Shown here piece by piece: positions 17,121-26,513 of a DNA stretch of 64,000 nt. Below the pieces are notes generated by a model. That model did not search any database, was not told the origin of the DNA, and was given only the letters and a program-made list of their open reading frames with translations. This DNA is from Campylobacter sp. RM6914 (GTDB lineage: Bacteria > Campylobacterota > Campylobacteria > Campylobacterales > Campylobacteraceae), in assembly GCF_004803835.1 (NCBI RefSeq), contig NZ_CP012545.1, forward strand, positions 930,001 to 994,000. Direction: 5' to 3'. Both the position numbers and the translations under genes were made by a program. Every line of letters starts with the position of its first letter. The stretch's first letter is position 1.

Positions 17121-18376
17121 TTTTTAGACCCTTTGTTTGATTTCTTAATGCACTTTTCTATTAAATTTAAATGCTCTTTTGCCTCTTTTGTATTTTTAAA
17201 TTCAAAGTCCTGCATAGCCTTTAGCATTATCTCTTTTGCTTTTTTGCAGTCACCAAGCTTATAATATCCCCATGCAAGAGAGTCTTGATAATACGGAGAA
17301 TCAGGTGAAATTTCAAGAGCTCTTTTTACAAGACTTATACCCTTTTTTACGTCCACATCATGATCTATGAGCAAATACCCGTAGTAGTTTAGATAAATTT
17401 CTTTATCAAGCTTAACCACACTTGCTTCAAATTTATCCATTACGCTTTCAAGTTGTTTTTGCTCGTGTTTGTCATACATCTCATACTCAAAAACAGCAGC
17501 CCTTGCTAAAAATTCAAGATCCCTAGTATCATTATAAATTTTAACGGCAAGGACATAAGCATCACCATAGCTTTTCATGGTAGCGTAAATTTCCATTAAG
17601 ACTGTATCATTATAGCTATATTTTTTCAAAAACTCAGCAGCGGCTTTATAATTTTTATCGTAAATGAAAATTTGCAGTGCCTTTTCAAGATAATTTTTAT
17701 TCTGGCTGATAGCATAAAGTTCTTCGCAAATTTCTACCATCTTGGTAAAATTTTGTGTTTGCAAATATAAATCAGACATCGTTTCACAAATTTTTATCGT
17801 GCAACCAAACTCATCCTTGTATCGTTGCAAATACGAAAGTGCATCTTGTGGCTTTTCAAGTTGATTTATCAAAACATCGACTATACGCAATAGCGTTTCT
17901 TCATTTTTATCTAAATTATAAGCTTCTTCAAAATACCTTAACGCCGTTATGCTATCGTTTTGTAGCATACATATCGTGCCTAAGATCAAGATATTTCTTA
18001 CGTTTGGCTCTTTTGCGACCAAATCCCTCATGATATTTCTGGCATATGAAAACTGTTTTGCGTTTACCATATCAGCAACCTTGATACGTATAAATTCACT
18101 ATCATCCTTAAGTGAAACCTCGCTTTTTTTCAAAAGCTCTTTAAGCTTTGGACTGCTTGACGCATAGGCTAGCTTTAACGCCTCTTTTAAGTAAGCAACT
18201 TGCTTGGTTTTTTCAAAAAGCTCCTCATATATAACGATAGAATTTTCTATGTTGCCATCATTTTGCAGTGTAAGTGCTTGCAGTATGCTTAAATTTAACT
18301 CGTCATCGGCGTTTATATTTGTAATAAAAATAGCAAAAAACAAAGAAGCGGTTATAAAAATTTTACGCCAATACAT
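17117..18376 (-). CDS. Exported tetratricopeptide-repeat protein
   Basis: This roughly 419-residue protein has a signal peptide ([17 protein letters not shown], cleavage near NADD) and then helical repeats over most of its length. The clearest TPR is near the C-terminus, with [21 protein letters not shown] prefer the ATG at 18376, which places the signal peptide at the N-terminus and has a purine-rich site, over an upstream TTG. It overlaps the YkgJ gene by 25 bases. It matches the place of Cj0497 in C. jejuni, annotated there as a putative lipoprotein; no convincing lipobox is visible here. The role is probably scaffolding in the periplasm. Confidence 0.75.
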   Translation of the reverse strand: MYWRKIFITASLFFAIFITNINADDELNLSILQALTLQNDGNIENSIVIYEELFEKTKQVAYLKEALKLAYASSSPKLKELLKKSEVSLKDDSEFIRIKVADMVNAKQFSYARNIMRDLVAKEPNVRNILILGTICMLQNDSITALRYFEEAYNLDKNEETLLRIVDVLINQLEKPQDALSYLQRYKDEFGCTIKICETMSDLYLQTQNFTKMVEICEELYAISQNKNYLEKALQIFIYDKNYKAAAEFLKKYSYNDTVLMEIYATMKSYGDAYVLAVKIYNDTRDLEFLARAAVFEYEMYDKHEQKQLESVMDKFEASVVKLDKEIYLNYYGYLLIDHDVDVKKGISLVKRALEISPDSPYYQDSLAWGYYKLGDCKKAKEIMLKAMQDFEFKNTKEAKEHLNLIEKCIKKSNKGSKK

Positions 18377-18720
18377 TCTCTCTCTAACTCTCTTAAATTT
18401 TTTCTGAAATAGTCCCAAAACGGAAAACTTCTACACTGTGATGGACGAAACTCGTAAATAGAACAATTTTTATTTATCTCATCAAAAAACACACAAGCAT
18501 ATCCATCTTCATGACTTTTTTCTTTTATGCTAAATTTTTTACCGACTTTTATTAGAAATTTTTCTTTAAATTCATCTTCATTTAGCCCCAAATGCTCAGC
18601 TAAAAGTCTACTTTCGCCCTCATCTATCCAGATATATCCACTCTCGCCAGTGCAGCATTTGCCGCCACACTCTTCACAAAAACTAGGGTCAAATTCCCAC
18701 TCAAAACCATCTTGCTTCAT
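18352..18720 (-). CDS. YkgJ family cysteine-cluster protein
   Basis: The 122-residue protein has a Cys-rich motif: CEECGGKCCTG near residues 15-25, then YACVFFDEINKNCSIYEFRP and QCRSFP. This is the YkgJ (UPF0153) pattern, predicted to bind zinc or an iron-sulfur cluster. It overlaps the methyltransferase gene by 4 bases and the TPR gene by 25, so the three are co-transcribed. The function of the family is not established. Confidence 0.88.
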   Translation of the reverse strand: MKQDGFEWEFDPSFCEECGGKCCTGESGYIWIDEGESRLLAEHLGLNEDEFKEKFLIKVGKKFSIKEKSHEDGYACVFFDEINKNCSIYEFRPSQCRSFPFWDYFRKNLRELERECIGVKFL

Positions 18721-19418
18721 TCATAACCCTTACTTTTTGTATCCGCTTTTTTAAAAATTTCATTTGCCTCTTTTGAGTAACTACCATCTTTCATTAATAT
18801 AATAGGCGGTAAAATTTTACACTTTGAACGAGAGCCTTTTTTGGCTCTGATCAAAACTAAATTCGCACAACTTTGCTCTTTTGAATGAACAAATTTGACG
18901 CAAATAGGTTTTATCTTAAATTCATCCAAAAGTGTGAAAATTTCGTTAAGGCAAATAGCATCATAGCAAAATATCAACTCTGCATTTGACTTTAAATTTT
19001 GATTTGCACTATATAAAAATTCCCTAAGACCCAAAAACGACGCATAACGGCTAATTGCAGTGTGTTTGTTTTGACTTTGTTTGACGCCCTCGTGATAAAA
19101 CGGAGGATTTGAAACGATAAGCTCAAATTTATTGCCGTCTTTAAATGTGTTAAAATCAGCCATTATAGTTTTAATCTCAAGAAAATTTTCTGCGGCATTT
19201 TTACGCGAAATGTCTAAATTTATCTCTTGCACATCAAGCAAACTAAGCTGCATTCCGCTAAAATCTCGCTTCAACAAAAGACCCAAAATTCCACATCCGC
19301 AACCAACATCAAGCACCCTGCCTTTAAACCATGGATTTAAATTCTCACAAATAAACCCATAAAGCATAAGCGTATCGGAGTTATATCTATATCCGTCTTT
19401 AAGCTGAGAAAGGATCAT
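18717..19418 (-). CDS. tRNA1(Val) N6-adenine methyltransferase-like protein
   Basis: The 233-residue protein is a SAM-dependent methyltransferase. It has motif I VLDVGCGCGILGLLL near residue 35 and the N6-adenine signature NPPFY near residue 107. The layout matches TrmN6/YfiC, which methylates A37 of tRNA1(Val). The N-terminal LKDGYRYNSDTLMLYGF agrees with that family. It lies in a chain of overlapping minus-strand genes (4-base overlaps on both sides). Substrate specificity is inferred. Confidence 0.82.
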   Translation of the reverse strand: MILSQLKDGYRYNSDTLMLYGFICENLNPWFKGRVLDVGCGCGILGLLLKRDFSGMQLSLLDVQEINLDISRKNAAENFLEIKTIMADFNTFKDGNKFELIVSNPPFYHEGVKQSQNKHTAISRYASFLGLREFLYSANQNLKSNAELIFCYDAICLNEIFTLLDEFKIKPICVKFVHSKEQSCANLVLIRAKKGSRSKCKILPPIILMKDGSYSKEANEIFKKADTKSKGYE

Positions 19419-21658
19419 CTATAAACCTTTAAAACAAAGCCTCTTGCATTGTTTTTAACTATTATTTCCGAGCTAAAGCTTATGCGAGCAAACTCTCCGA
19501 ACTCATCTTTTACAAGCTCAGCTGCAGCCTTTGCTCTTTCTTTACCAACACCATAGTTTACATACTCGTTAAGTCGTCCTAGCTCGTCTTTTTTGATATT
19601 TTGTGCGACATTTTGCGGTATAACAAAGTTCTTTTGATCGACTATCGGGGTGATTTCATAAATATAATTTGCCGTAAATCTTTGCAAAAATTCACTCACG
19701 CGATTTTTGCACATTACGCTTATTTTATCTCTTGCATCCATATCGATACACTCAAGGCTAGAGATAAGCACGAGTTTCGTAGGAATTTCTGGCTTCGTTT
19801 GCGCTTCAAGTATCATTTTTAATTTTGCATTTTCATCCTCTAAAGCATCTTGCTTGTCTAAATTTTGCTCTATATCTTTTTGAAGCTCCGCGATTTGCTC
19901 ACTTGTGCTATTTGACTGCCTTGCGTGAAGCTGCTTTATCTTATCGGTGAGCTCTTTTATGGTTTCATTGCTATCTTGTGCTAACCTTTTAGCCTCTTTA
20001 AGCTCGTTTTTTAGGGATTTTATCGTTACACTTGCCGTTGCATTGTATTCGCTTGGAGGTAAATTTTGTTCCACCTTTTTTTCAAGTATATTTATCTCTT
20101 GGCGTAAAATTTCATAATTTTGCCTATCTATCTTTAAACTTCTTTGATGAGCCTCAAGCTCGATTTGTTTATTGTTTAGTTTTAAATTTAGCTCGCTTAT
20201 ATTATTTTCTAAATTTTTTACTTCTGCTTGTTTATCGGCAAATTTGGCAGTCATTTCATCAAGCTTTAAATTTGTTTCGCTAATTTTTTTATTTTGATCG
20301 ATGATAGCTACACTTTGTTCATTTAAATTTTTAGCATTTTTTTGCAAAGTCTCATTTGTTTTTAGATACTGGGCATTTAGCTCGCCAAATTCTTTTTGAG
20401 CATTGGATAGCTTTGCTTTTAACTCTTTTATGTCATTATCTGCATATGCGTTTAGTTCTTTAAATTTTGTATTTTCTAGCTTTAGTTTTTCAAGGTCTTT
20501 AGCCATACTTAAGACCATTGCATTACTTGTCTTAAGCTCTTCTTCGGTTTTTAAATTTCTATCTTTTAATGTTTCATGTTCTTTTTTTAAAGCCATCAAA
20601 CTTGCGTTTAATTCCAAGTTTTGACCGTTATAATTTTTAGCTGTATCATCTTTAGCCTGCAAACTTTTTTGCAAAAGCTTAAGCTCATAGCGGCTTGTAT
20701 CAAGAGCGGTTTTTGTATCTTCTAAGCTCTTTTTTAAGTCTAGCACGGAATTTGCTTTCTTTGAAAGCTCATCCTCCATAACAAGTCTTTGAGTTTCAAA
20801 CCCTTCAGTTATGATTCTAAGCTCTTTATTGTGTTTAAAACTTAAATTTGAAGCGTCATTTCTTTCTTGTTCAAGCTCGTTTTGTAAAGTTTCAAGCTCA
20901 TTTTTGCTTAGAATTCTCATTTGTAAGATATTTTCATTAAGCTCATCTATCTTTTGAGCTTGCTCTTTAACCTTGGACAATAACTCGATGTTTTGGCTGC
21001 TTAAGGCGCTTATATTTGCCTCTGCTTGATCTTTTTCCTTAGCAAATTTCTCTTGCATTTGAGCTTTATAGTTTTTGTCGCTAATACTTAATTCATTTAA
21101 AGCGTTTTCAAGGTCAACTATCTTTTTCTCATAAGCCTTAGAGCTTTCTATCATGTCGGCTTGTGCTTCGTTTAAGCGTTTAGTTATATTTTCTATGTTG
21201 ATAAAATGCTGCGCTTCAAGCTCCGTTAGATTATGAGAATTTTTTTGATTTATAAGCTCCTTTTCGTTTTCGAATTCCTCTTTTAGTAAATTTACCTTGC
21301 TTATAAATTCGATATTTTTCTCACTCATATCGATATTATCTTGTGCTAAAATCGCATTTTTACTAGCTAGTTCGCGTACTAAAGATTGAAGCTCCTCGAC
21401 GTTAGTACTTAACTGCGTTTCATCGTTTAAGACGAAATTTTGAGTATAGCTTTTTGGTGTTATATAACCGCCATACTCAAACAAATCATCCTTGCTTATA
21501 TACTTAGCCTTTTCTTCTTGAGGTAAATTTTCAAAGCTGATGAGATGGATAGGATGTTGGCGTTCACCCTCTTTAAATTCAGTGTTTTTGTCACTAAGTC
21601 CTATCCATATAGCAATTGTAAAAAAAGTTAAAAAGATAGCCGATACGAGAAGCTTCAA
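19415..21658 (-). CDS. Large coiled-coil envelope protein with possible OmpA-like C-terminus
   Basis: I do not recognise a named family. The 747-residue protein has an N-terminal membrane anchor or uncleaved signal (about residues 4-21), a short globular stretch, then an almost continuous Glu/Lys/Leu/Asn-rich coiled coil (about 80-620). The C-terminal about 115 residues form a globular domain with two Cys and YGVGKERAKAAAELVKDEFG, which resembles the RAxAV helix of OmpA-type peptidoglycan-binding domains. The start appears to be TTG at 21658, with a GAGG-type site upstream. It is probably anchored in the inner membrane with a long rod in the periplasm. The OmpA-like reading is tentative. Confidence 0.65.
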   Translation of the reverse strand: MKLLVSAIFLTFFTIAIWIGLSDKNTEFKEGERQHPIHLISFENLPQEEKAKYISKDDLFEYGGYITPKSYTQNFVLNDETQLSTNVEELQSLVRELASKNAILAQDNIDMSEKNIEFISKVNLLKEEFENEKELINQKNSHNLTELEAQHFINIENITKRLNEAQADMIESSKAYEKKIVDLENALNELSISDKNYKAQMQEKFAKEKDQAEANISALSSQNIELLSKVKEQAQKIDELNENILQMRILSKNELETLQNELEQERNDASNLSFKHNKELRIITEGFETQRLVMEDELSKKANSVLDLKKSLEDTKTALDTSRYELKLLQKSLQAKDDTAKNYNGQNLELNASLMALKKEHETLKDRNLKTEEELKTSNAMVLSMAKDLEKLKLENTKFKELNAYADNDIKELKAKLSNAQKEFGELNAQYLKTNETLQKNAKNLNEQSVAIIDQNKKISETNLKLDEMTAKFADKQAEVKNLENNISELNLKLNNKQIELEAHQRSLKIDRQNYEILRQEINILEKKVEQNLPPSEYNATASVTIKSLKNELKEAKRLAQDSNETIKELTDKIKQLHARQSNSTSEQIAELQKDIEQNLDKQDALEDENAKLKMILEAQTKPEIPTKLVLISSLECIDMDARDKISVMCKNRVSEFLQRFTANYIYEITPIVDQKNFVIPQNVAQNIKKDELGRLNEYVNYGVGKERAKAAAELVKDEFGEFARISFSSEIIVKNNARGFVLKVYR

Positions 21659-21663
21659 GCCTA

Positions 21664-22620
21664 TTATCCTCTTTTGGCAATAATATCTTTTACTACGACA
21701 TGCGCGTGATTTAGTGCGGCAACTATTGAGCCGCCGTTTTTAAGAACTATATCTCCTCCGATATAAAGCGACGGTATATTGCTTTGATATTTCTCATCGA
21801 CTATTGGATTGCCTTTTTCGTCCATTGCGATTTGACATTTTTGTAAAAAATCAACCGGACTTGAGCCTCCTATGGCATAAACAACGCGGTCATATACACG
21901 AATTTTACCGTTTGAGTAGTGCACTCTAACACGTCCACTTTCGTTTTCTAACTCTGTTATATCGTGATTTAAACGGACTTTGATCTTTTTATGTTTTTCA
22001 AGCTCCCACAAAGCATCTTTGTTTGTTTCGTTTACACGTGAAAAATCATCTCTTCTATAAGCTATCGTAGTTTTGTTATATAAACAAAGCTCAATCGCGT
22101 ATTCAACGGCAGAATTTCCACCTCCTACAACTAAAACCTTCTCGCCTTTAGTGCAGTTATCAAGGTTAAAATTTATCACTTGGTTTAGTGAAGGCGGGAT
22201 TTTATAATCCGGCTTATTTGGCCTGCCCATTTTGCCGATAGATATCATTACGCTTTTTGCCTTAAAGGTTGCATTTGCAGTTGTCACGTTAAGTAGATCA
22301 CCGTCTTTTTTGATACTTTCAACCTCGGAGTTAAATATAGCCTTAATCTTTTCTTCATCTAAAAGCTTATCAAAAAAGTCAAGTGTGCTCTCTTTTGTTC
22401 CATCTTCAAACGCAACAACTCCGTGAATAGTGCTATCTTGACCCTTATACTCTTTATCTACGCGTTTATTGTCTTTATAAAATTTTCTTATAGTTTGACT
22501 ATGATTATCACCTTTTTCTAACAATAGAACATTATGAAGTCCGTTTCTTTTAGCCTCAACAACCGTAGCTATACCGCAAGGACCACCGCCGACTACGACT
22601 AAATCATAAATATTTTGCAT
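21664..22620 (-). CDS. YpdA-like FAD/NAD(P)-dependent oxidoreductase
   Basis: The protein (about 318 residues) belongs to the thioredoxin-reductase-like flavoprotein group. It has an FAD Rossmann motif VVGGGPCGIA at the N-terminus and an NAD(P) motif VVGGGNSAVEYAIEL near residue 165. The redox-active CxxC of thioredoxin reductase is absent, as in YpdA-type proteins. In Bacillales YpdA reduces bacillithiol disulfide; Campylobacter is not known to make bacillithiol, so the substrate here is unknown. I chose the ATG at 22620 because a GGAG site lies just upstream, rather than in-frame starts at 22632 or 22638. Confidence 0.8.
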   Translation of the reverse strand: MQNIYDLVVVGGGPCGIATVVEAKRNGLHNVLLLEKGDNHSQTIRKFYKDNKRVDKEYKGQDSTIHGVVAFEDGTKESTLDFFDKLLDEEKIKAIFNSEVESIKKDGDLLNVTTANATFKAKSVMISIGKMGRPNKPDYKIPPSLNQVINFNLDNCTKGEKVLVVGGGNSAVEYAIELCLYNKTTIAYRRDDFSRVNETNKDALWELEKHKKIKVRLNHDITELENESGRVRVHYSNGKIRVYDRVVYAIGGSSPVDFLQKCQIAMDEKGNPIVDEKYQSNIPSLYIGGDIVLKNGGSIVAALNHAHVVVKDIIAKRG

Positions 22621-22725
22621 ATTTTTCTCCATAAACATTAAATAACTTATGAATTTAACAAAAAAAAGATTAAAAACTAAGAAAATTTATTAGCTAAAGT
22701 ATAATTTGGGAAATATAAAAAGAGA

Positions 22726-22755
22726 AATTTTAGTGCAAAAATTTGCACTAAAATT
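22726..22755 (-). terminator. Intrinsic terminator after the DAHP synthase gene
   Basis: AATTTTAGTGCAAA and TTTGCACTAAAATT form a perfect 14-base stem with a 2-base loop, 6 bases after the aroG-type stop. On the minus strand it is followed by a U-rich run. Confidence 0.85.
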
Positions 22756-22761
22756 ATGTTG

Positions 22762-24102
22762 TTAAGCTTTTTTTAGGAAGTCTGCGATTAAAAATGCAAG
22801 CTCAAGCGCTTGATCGGCATTTAAGCGAGGGTCGCATTGTGTTTCATAGCGCTCTTCTAGGCTTTGTTCTGTTACGTTTAGTGTTCCGCCGGTGCACTCG
22901 GTAACATCTTGTCCCGTCATCTCAAGATGTATGCCACCAGGATGAGTTCCTTCTGCCTTGTGTATCTCAAAAAAGCTTCTAACTTCGCTTATGATTTTAT
23001 CAAATTCGCGTGTTTTATAGTTGTTCGAGCTTTTTACGGTATTGCCATGCATAGGGTCTATGCTGTAAAGTATATTTAATCCTTCTCTCTTTAGCTCGCG
23101 CAAAATTTGAGGTAAATTTTTCTCTATCTTATCAGCTCCCATACGGATGATGACATTTAGTCTGCCAACCTCATTTTCTGGGTTAAGCTTATTTGATAGA
23201 TCGATAATATCTTGAGCCGTAGCCGTAGGTCCGATCTTAACACCGATGGCGTTTTTTATACCGCTTAAGAAATGCACGTGAGCGTCATCTACACCCCTGG
23301 TTCTTTCACCTATCCAAAGCATGTGCGCAGAACAATCATACCAATCTCCGGTCAAGCTATCCTCTCTGGTCATAGCCTCTTCATAAGGCAACAAAAGCGC
23401 CTCATGTGAGGTATAAACGGCTGTTTGAGTTAGCGTAGGAGTATTTTCAGACGTTAGCCCGCAAGCTGCCATAAAGGCAAGAGTTTTGGTTAGCTCATCG
23501 GCAAGTTGTGCATATTTTTCGCCGATATCAGGCTTTTTAATAAAGCCCAAATTCCACTTATGCACTTGATGTAAATCAGCCAAACCACCGCGAGAAAACG
23601 CTCTAAGCAAGTTCATTGTTGATGCGCTTTGATAGTAAGCTTCTATCATGCGTTTTGCATCAGGAATTCTGGCCGCTTCGTTAAATTCAAAGCCATTTAT
23701 GATATCTCCACGATAGCTAGGAAGCCTTACTCCTGCTACCTCTTCAAAGTCACTACTTCTAGGCTTTGCAAACTGTCCTGCCATACGCCCTACTTTGACG
23801 ATAGGACAGCCTCCTGCAAATGTCAAAACAATAGCCATTTGAAGCAAAAGCTTAAACATATCTCTTATGTTATTTGCGCCTAAATTTAAAAAGCTCTCGG
23901 CACAATCCCCGCCTTGAAGCAAAAATGCGTTACCATCGCAAGCTTTTGCAAGCTCTGTTTTTAATTTTCTAGCCTCACCCGCAAAAACAAGCGGCGGAAG
24001 GGTTTTAAGTTTAGTTTCAACATCTCTCAACTCGTCTAAATTCGGATAAACAGGCTGCTGTAAAGCCCTGTATTTCCTCCAACTGTCACGACTCCAACTC
24101 AT
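22762..24102 (-). CDS. Class II 3-deoxy-7-phosphoheptulonate synthase
   Basis: This enzyme condenses phosphoenolpyruvate and erythrose 4-phosphate in the first step of the shikimate pathway. The 446-residue length and the motifs [23 protein letters not shown] and DPMHGNT identify the class II (plant/epsilonproteobacterial) type, not the E. coli AroG/F/H type. It stands alone, with a terminator downstream and a divergent transporter gene upstream. Confidence 0.95.
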   Translation of the reverse strand: MSWSRDSWRKYRALQQPVYPNLDELRDVETKLKTLPPLVFAGEARKLKTELAKACDGNAFLLQGGDCAESFLNLGANNIRDMFKLLLQMAIVLTFAGGCPIVKVGRMAGQFAKPRSSDFEEVAGVRLPSYRGDIINGFEFNEAARIPDAKRMIEAYYQSASTMNLLRAFSRGGLADLHQVHKWNLGFIKKPDIGEKYAQLADELTKTLAFMAACGLTSENTPTLTQTAVYTSHEALLLPYEEAMTREDSLTGDWYDCSAHMLWIGERTRGVDDAHVHFLSGIKNAIGVKIGPTATAQDIIDLSNKLNPENEVGRLNVIIRMGADKIEKNLPQILRELKREGLNILYSIDPMHGNTVKSSNNYKTREFDKIISEVRSFFEIHKAEGTHPGGIHLEMTGQDVTECTGGTLNVTEQSLEERYETQCDPRLNADQALELAFLIADFLKKA

Positions 24103-24251
24103 AAAAAACCTTTATTGATTAAATTTAATCTCACGATTATAGCACTTAAAACTTAAAGTAAATTCTAAATTTTACATTAATCAACTCTTAAACATAAAAG
24201 CCCTATAATCTCGCACTTAAACTAAAAACATTAACACTCTCAAGGTAACAA

Positions 24252-25139
24252 ATGGACATTAAAAATCAAAAAGCACAGGGCTTCTTCTATGCCGTAAGTT
24301 CGTTTGTTGCTTGGGGATTTTTTCCGATATTTTTTAAGCTTTTTGACGAAAGTGTAAGCGCATATGAAATTTTAGCTCACCGTATAATTTGGTCTGTATT
24401 TTTCATGTCGATCGTTCTTTTGTTTATCAAAAAACTTCAAAATATTAAAATTTTACTTCAAAATAAAAGCACAAGAAAGGCTCTTTTTTTAAGCGGTTTA
24501 TTGATTAGTGCAAACTGGGGAGTTTACGTATACGCAGTAGCTAATGATAAAATTTTAGAGGCTAGTTTGGGGTATTTTATCAACCCGTTAATGAACATTA
24601 TATTTGGATTTTTAGTCTTTAAAGAGAAGATAAGTAAGATTTCAGCCATTGCGATATTTATCGTGATATTTGCCATCGGGGTTCAAATTTATGCCCTAAA
24701 AGCACTTCCTGTTATATCACTGCTTTTGCCGATAACATTTGCACTTTACGGAGTTGTTAGAAAGCAGATAAGAGTCGCCGCGCTTGAAGGGCTTTTTATA
24801 GAAACATTACTTGTTTTGCCTTTTGCACTTGGATATGTTTTTTATCTATCCTTGATCTCGCAAAACCACTTCACAAACGGCACAAATACAACCATTATGA
24901 TAATTTCAGGTATCGCTACCGTCGTGCCGTTACTGGCATTTAATGCTGCCACCACCCGTATAAATTTAAGCACGATCGGCTATATACAGTATCTTTCTCC
25001 CACCCTCTCTATGCTGTGCGGTGTGTTTTTATTTCATGAAGAGCTTGGATTTTACAGAGGAATTTCATTTGTTCTTATATGGATCGCACTATTTTTAAGT
25101 GGTTTTGGTACTATGATAAACACAAAGTCAAAGTCATGA
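24252..25139 (+). CDS. rarD: RarD/EamA family transporter (first of tandem pair)
   Basis: The 295-residue protein has about ten membrane helices and the DMT/EamA layout. RarD-specific pieces are GFFYAVSSFVAWGFFPIFFK, AHRIIWSVFF, and NAATTRINLSTIGYIQYLSP near residue 235. The substrate is unknown; related proteins export amino acids or other metabolites. Its stop overlaps the ATG of a second RarD-like gene (ATGA), so the two are translationally coupled tandem paralogues. Confidence 0.88.
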   Translation: MDIKNQKAQGFFYAVSSFVAWGFFPIFFKLFDESVSAYEILAHRIIWSVFFMSIVLLFIKKLQNIKILLQNKSTRKALFLSGLLISANWGVYVYAVANDKILEASLGYFINPLMNIIFGFLVFKEKISKISAIAIFIVIFAIGVQIYALKALPVISLLLPITFALYGVVRKQIRVAALEGLFIETLLVLPFALGYVFYLSLISQNHFTNGTNTTIMIISGIATVVPLLAFNAATTRINLSTIGYIQYLSPTLSMLCGVFLFHEELGFYRGISFVLIWIALFLSGFGTMINTKSKS

Positions 25140-26014
25140 AAGAAGAACGACTAGGTCTTATTTTTGGCATTAGCGCATTTTGCCTATGGGGCTTTTTGGT
25201 TGTATTTTTTAAACAATTTAATGGAGTTAATCCATATGAGATAGTAGCTCACAGAGTGCTCTGGTCGGTTTTAGTGCTGCTTTTAGTTTTGGTATATCTA
25301 AGACGTATTTCATCTTTGATTAAAATTTTACTAAATTTCAATGTAACATTTTGGCTGTTTATTAGCGGGCTTTTACTTAGCTCAAGCTGGTGTATATTTG
25401 TTTATACCGTAGATGCAGGGCTTGTTTTAGAGGCAGGTTTTGGAAATTTCATAAGCCCCTTGCTTTCTATACTTATTGGCTGCTTTGCTCTTAAAGAAAA
25501 TATAACAAACGGTGCAAAAGTTGCCGTCTTTTTTGTGGTTTTAGCTATCTTGATCCAAAGCTTAACACTTGGCTCCTTGCCTGTTCTCTCCATTCTTTTA
25601 GCAACTATAGTTGCAATTTACGGGCTCATCAAGAAAAAGATAAGGGTTGCAGCACTTGAGGGACTTTTTGTAGAAAATTTACTGATTACGCCAATTGCCA
25701 TGACTTACTTTTTATATCTTTTGCATAGTTCTCAAAGTCATTTTATGGCTGATTTAAACGGCTTTTTACTGATACTTTGCGGTCCTGTTACAGTTGTGCC
25801 CTTGCTGCTTTTTAGTGCAGCAACCACACGTATAAATTTAAGCACCATGGGGTATTTGCAGTATATAAATCCCAGCATTTCCATACTTTTGGCGATATTT
25901 TTATACGGCGAAAGTGTAGGAATTTATAAAATCATCTCTTTTTGCCTAATCTGGGTCGCACTTGCTATAATAACGCTTGAAGGATTTTACAAATACAAAA
26001 AAGGACACAAATGA
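25136..26014 (+). CDS. rarD: RarD/EamA family transporter (second of tandem pair)
   Basis: This 292-residue paralogue of the preceding gene shares AHRVLWSVLV, the IRVAALEGLF segment and SAATTRINLSTMGYLQYINP. About ten membrane helices are predicted. The ATG at 25136 overlaps the upstream stop by four bases; an earlier in-frame start at 25079 would lie deep in the first gene and lacks support. EamA transporters can dimerise, so the two may form a heteromer, but this is only inference. Confidence 0.87.
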   Translation: MKEERLGLIFGISAFCLWGFLVVFFKQFNGVNPYEIVAHRVLWSVLVLLLVLVYLRRISSLIKILLNFNVTFWLFISGLLLSSSWCIFVYTVDAGLVLEAGFGNFISPLLSILIGCFALKENITNGAKVAVFFVVLAILIQSLTLGSLPVLSILLATIVAIYGLIKKKIRVAALEGLFVENLLITPIAMTYFLYLLHSSQSHFMADLNGFLLILCGPVTVVPLLLFSAATTRINLSTMGYLQYINPSISILLAIFLYGESVGIYKIISFCLIWVALAIITLEGFYKYKKGHK

Positions 26015-26478
26015 ATGACGATATAGGTTTTTATCTATTTTTGGCTATAGCGGCGGCTATGTTTTTGTTTTTTCAGATACAAAAACTAACAAGAAAACTC
26101 GACAAAGAAGAAGCTTTAAAGCCCATTAGCGGTAGTGGCACAGCAAATAACACAAACAAACAAAATTCTAAAAATTATCAAGGTTTTTGTGACGCTATAG
26201 ATAATGAAATTCGCTTATTAAGGCAAGATGCACTAAATAACGATATCTTAAAAAACGAAGAAAATAGAGATAAATTTTTAGAAGAGCTAAGCAATATCAG
26301 TAAAAAACTAACATTTATCCAAACCATGAATGCAAACAAAGATGCGCAACAATGGGAAGCCCAACTGTTTGAAATTCTAAACAGGATAGAGGTTTTGGTA
26401 GATGAAAATTTCAAAGAAGCACAAGCAATAAATGATCGAACAAGGCTAAATTTAGAAAAACACTTTGAAAATTTATAA
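26011..26478 (+). CDS. Small membrane-anchored protein of unknown function
   Basis: I do not recognise this 155-residue protein. It has one N-terminal membrane helix (about residues 6-23, FYLFLAIAAAMFLFF), a short Ser/Thr/Asn linker, and a charged helical part that may form a coiled coil to the C-terminus. It overlaps the second RarD gene by four bases and ends before a strong terminator, so it belongs to the RarD operon. Function unknown. Confidence 0.7.
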   Translation: MNDDIGFYLFLAIAAAMFLFFQIQKLTRKLDKEEALKPISGSGTANNTNKQNSKNYQGFCDAIDNEIRLLRQDALNNDILKNEENRDKFLEELSNISKKLTFIQTMNANKDAQQWEAQLFEILNRIEVLVDENFKEAQAINDRTRLNLEKHFENL

Positions 26479-26481
26479 GAT

Positions 26482-26513
26482 AAATTTAACAAGACAAGCT
26501 TCTTGTTAAATTT
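26482..26513. terminator. Bidirectional terminator between the RarD operon and nagZ
   Basis: AAATTTAACAAG and CTTGTTAAATTT make a perfect 12-base stem with an 8-base loop, followed by TCTTTTTT on the plus strand. It overlaps the last codons of the convergent nagZ gene and can serve both operons. Confidence 0.85.
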
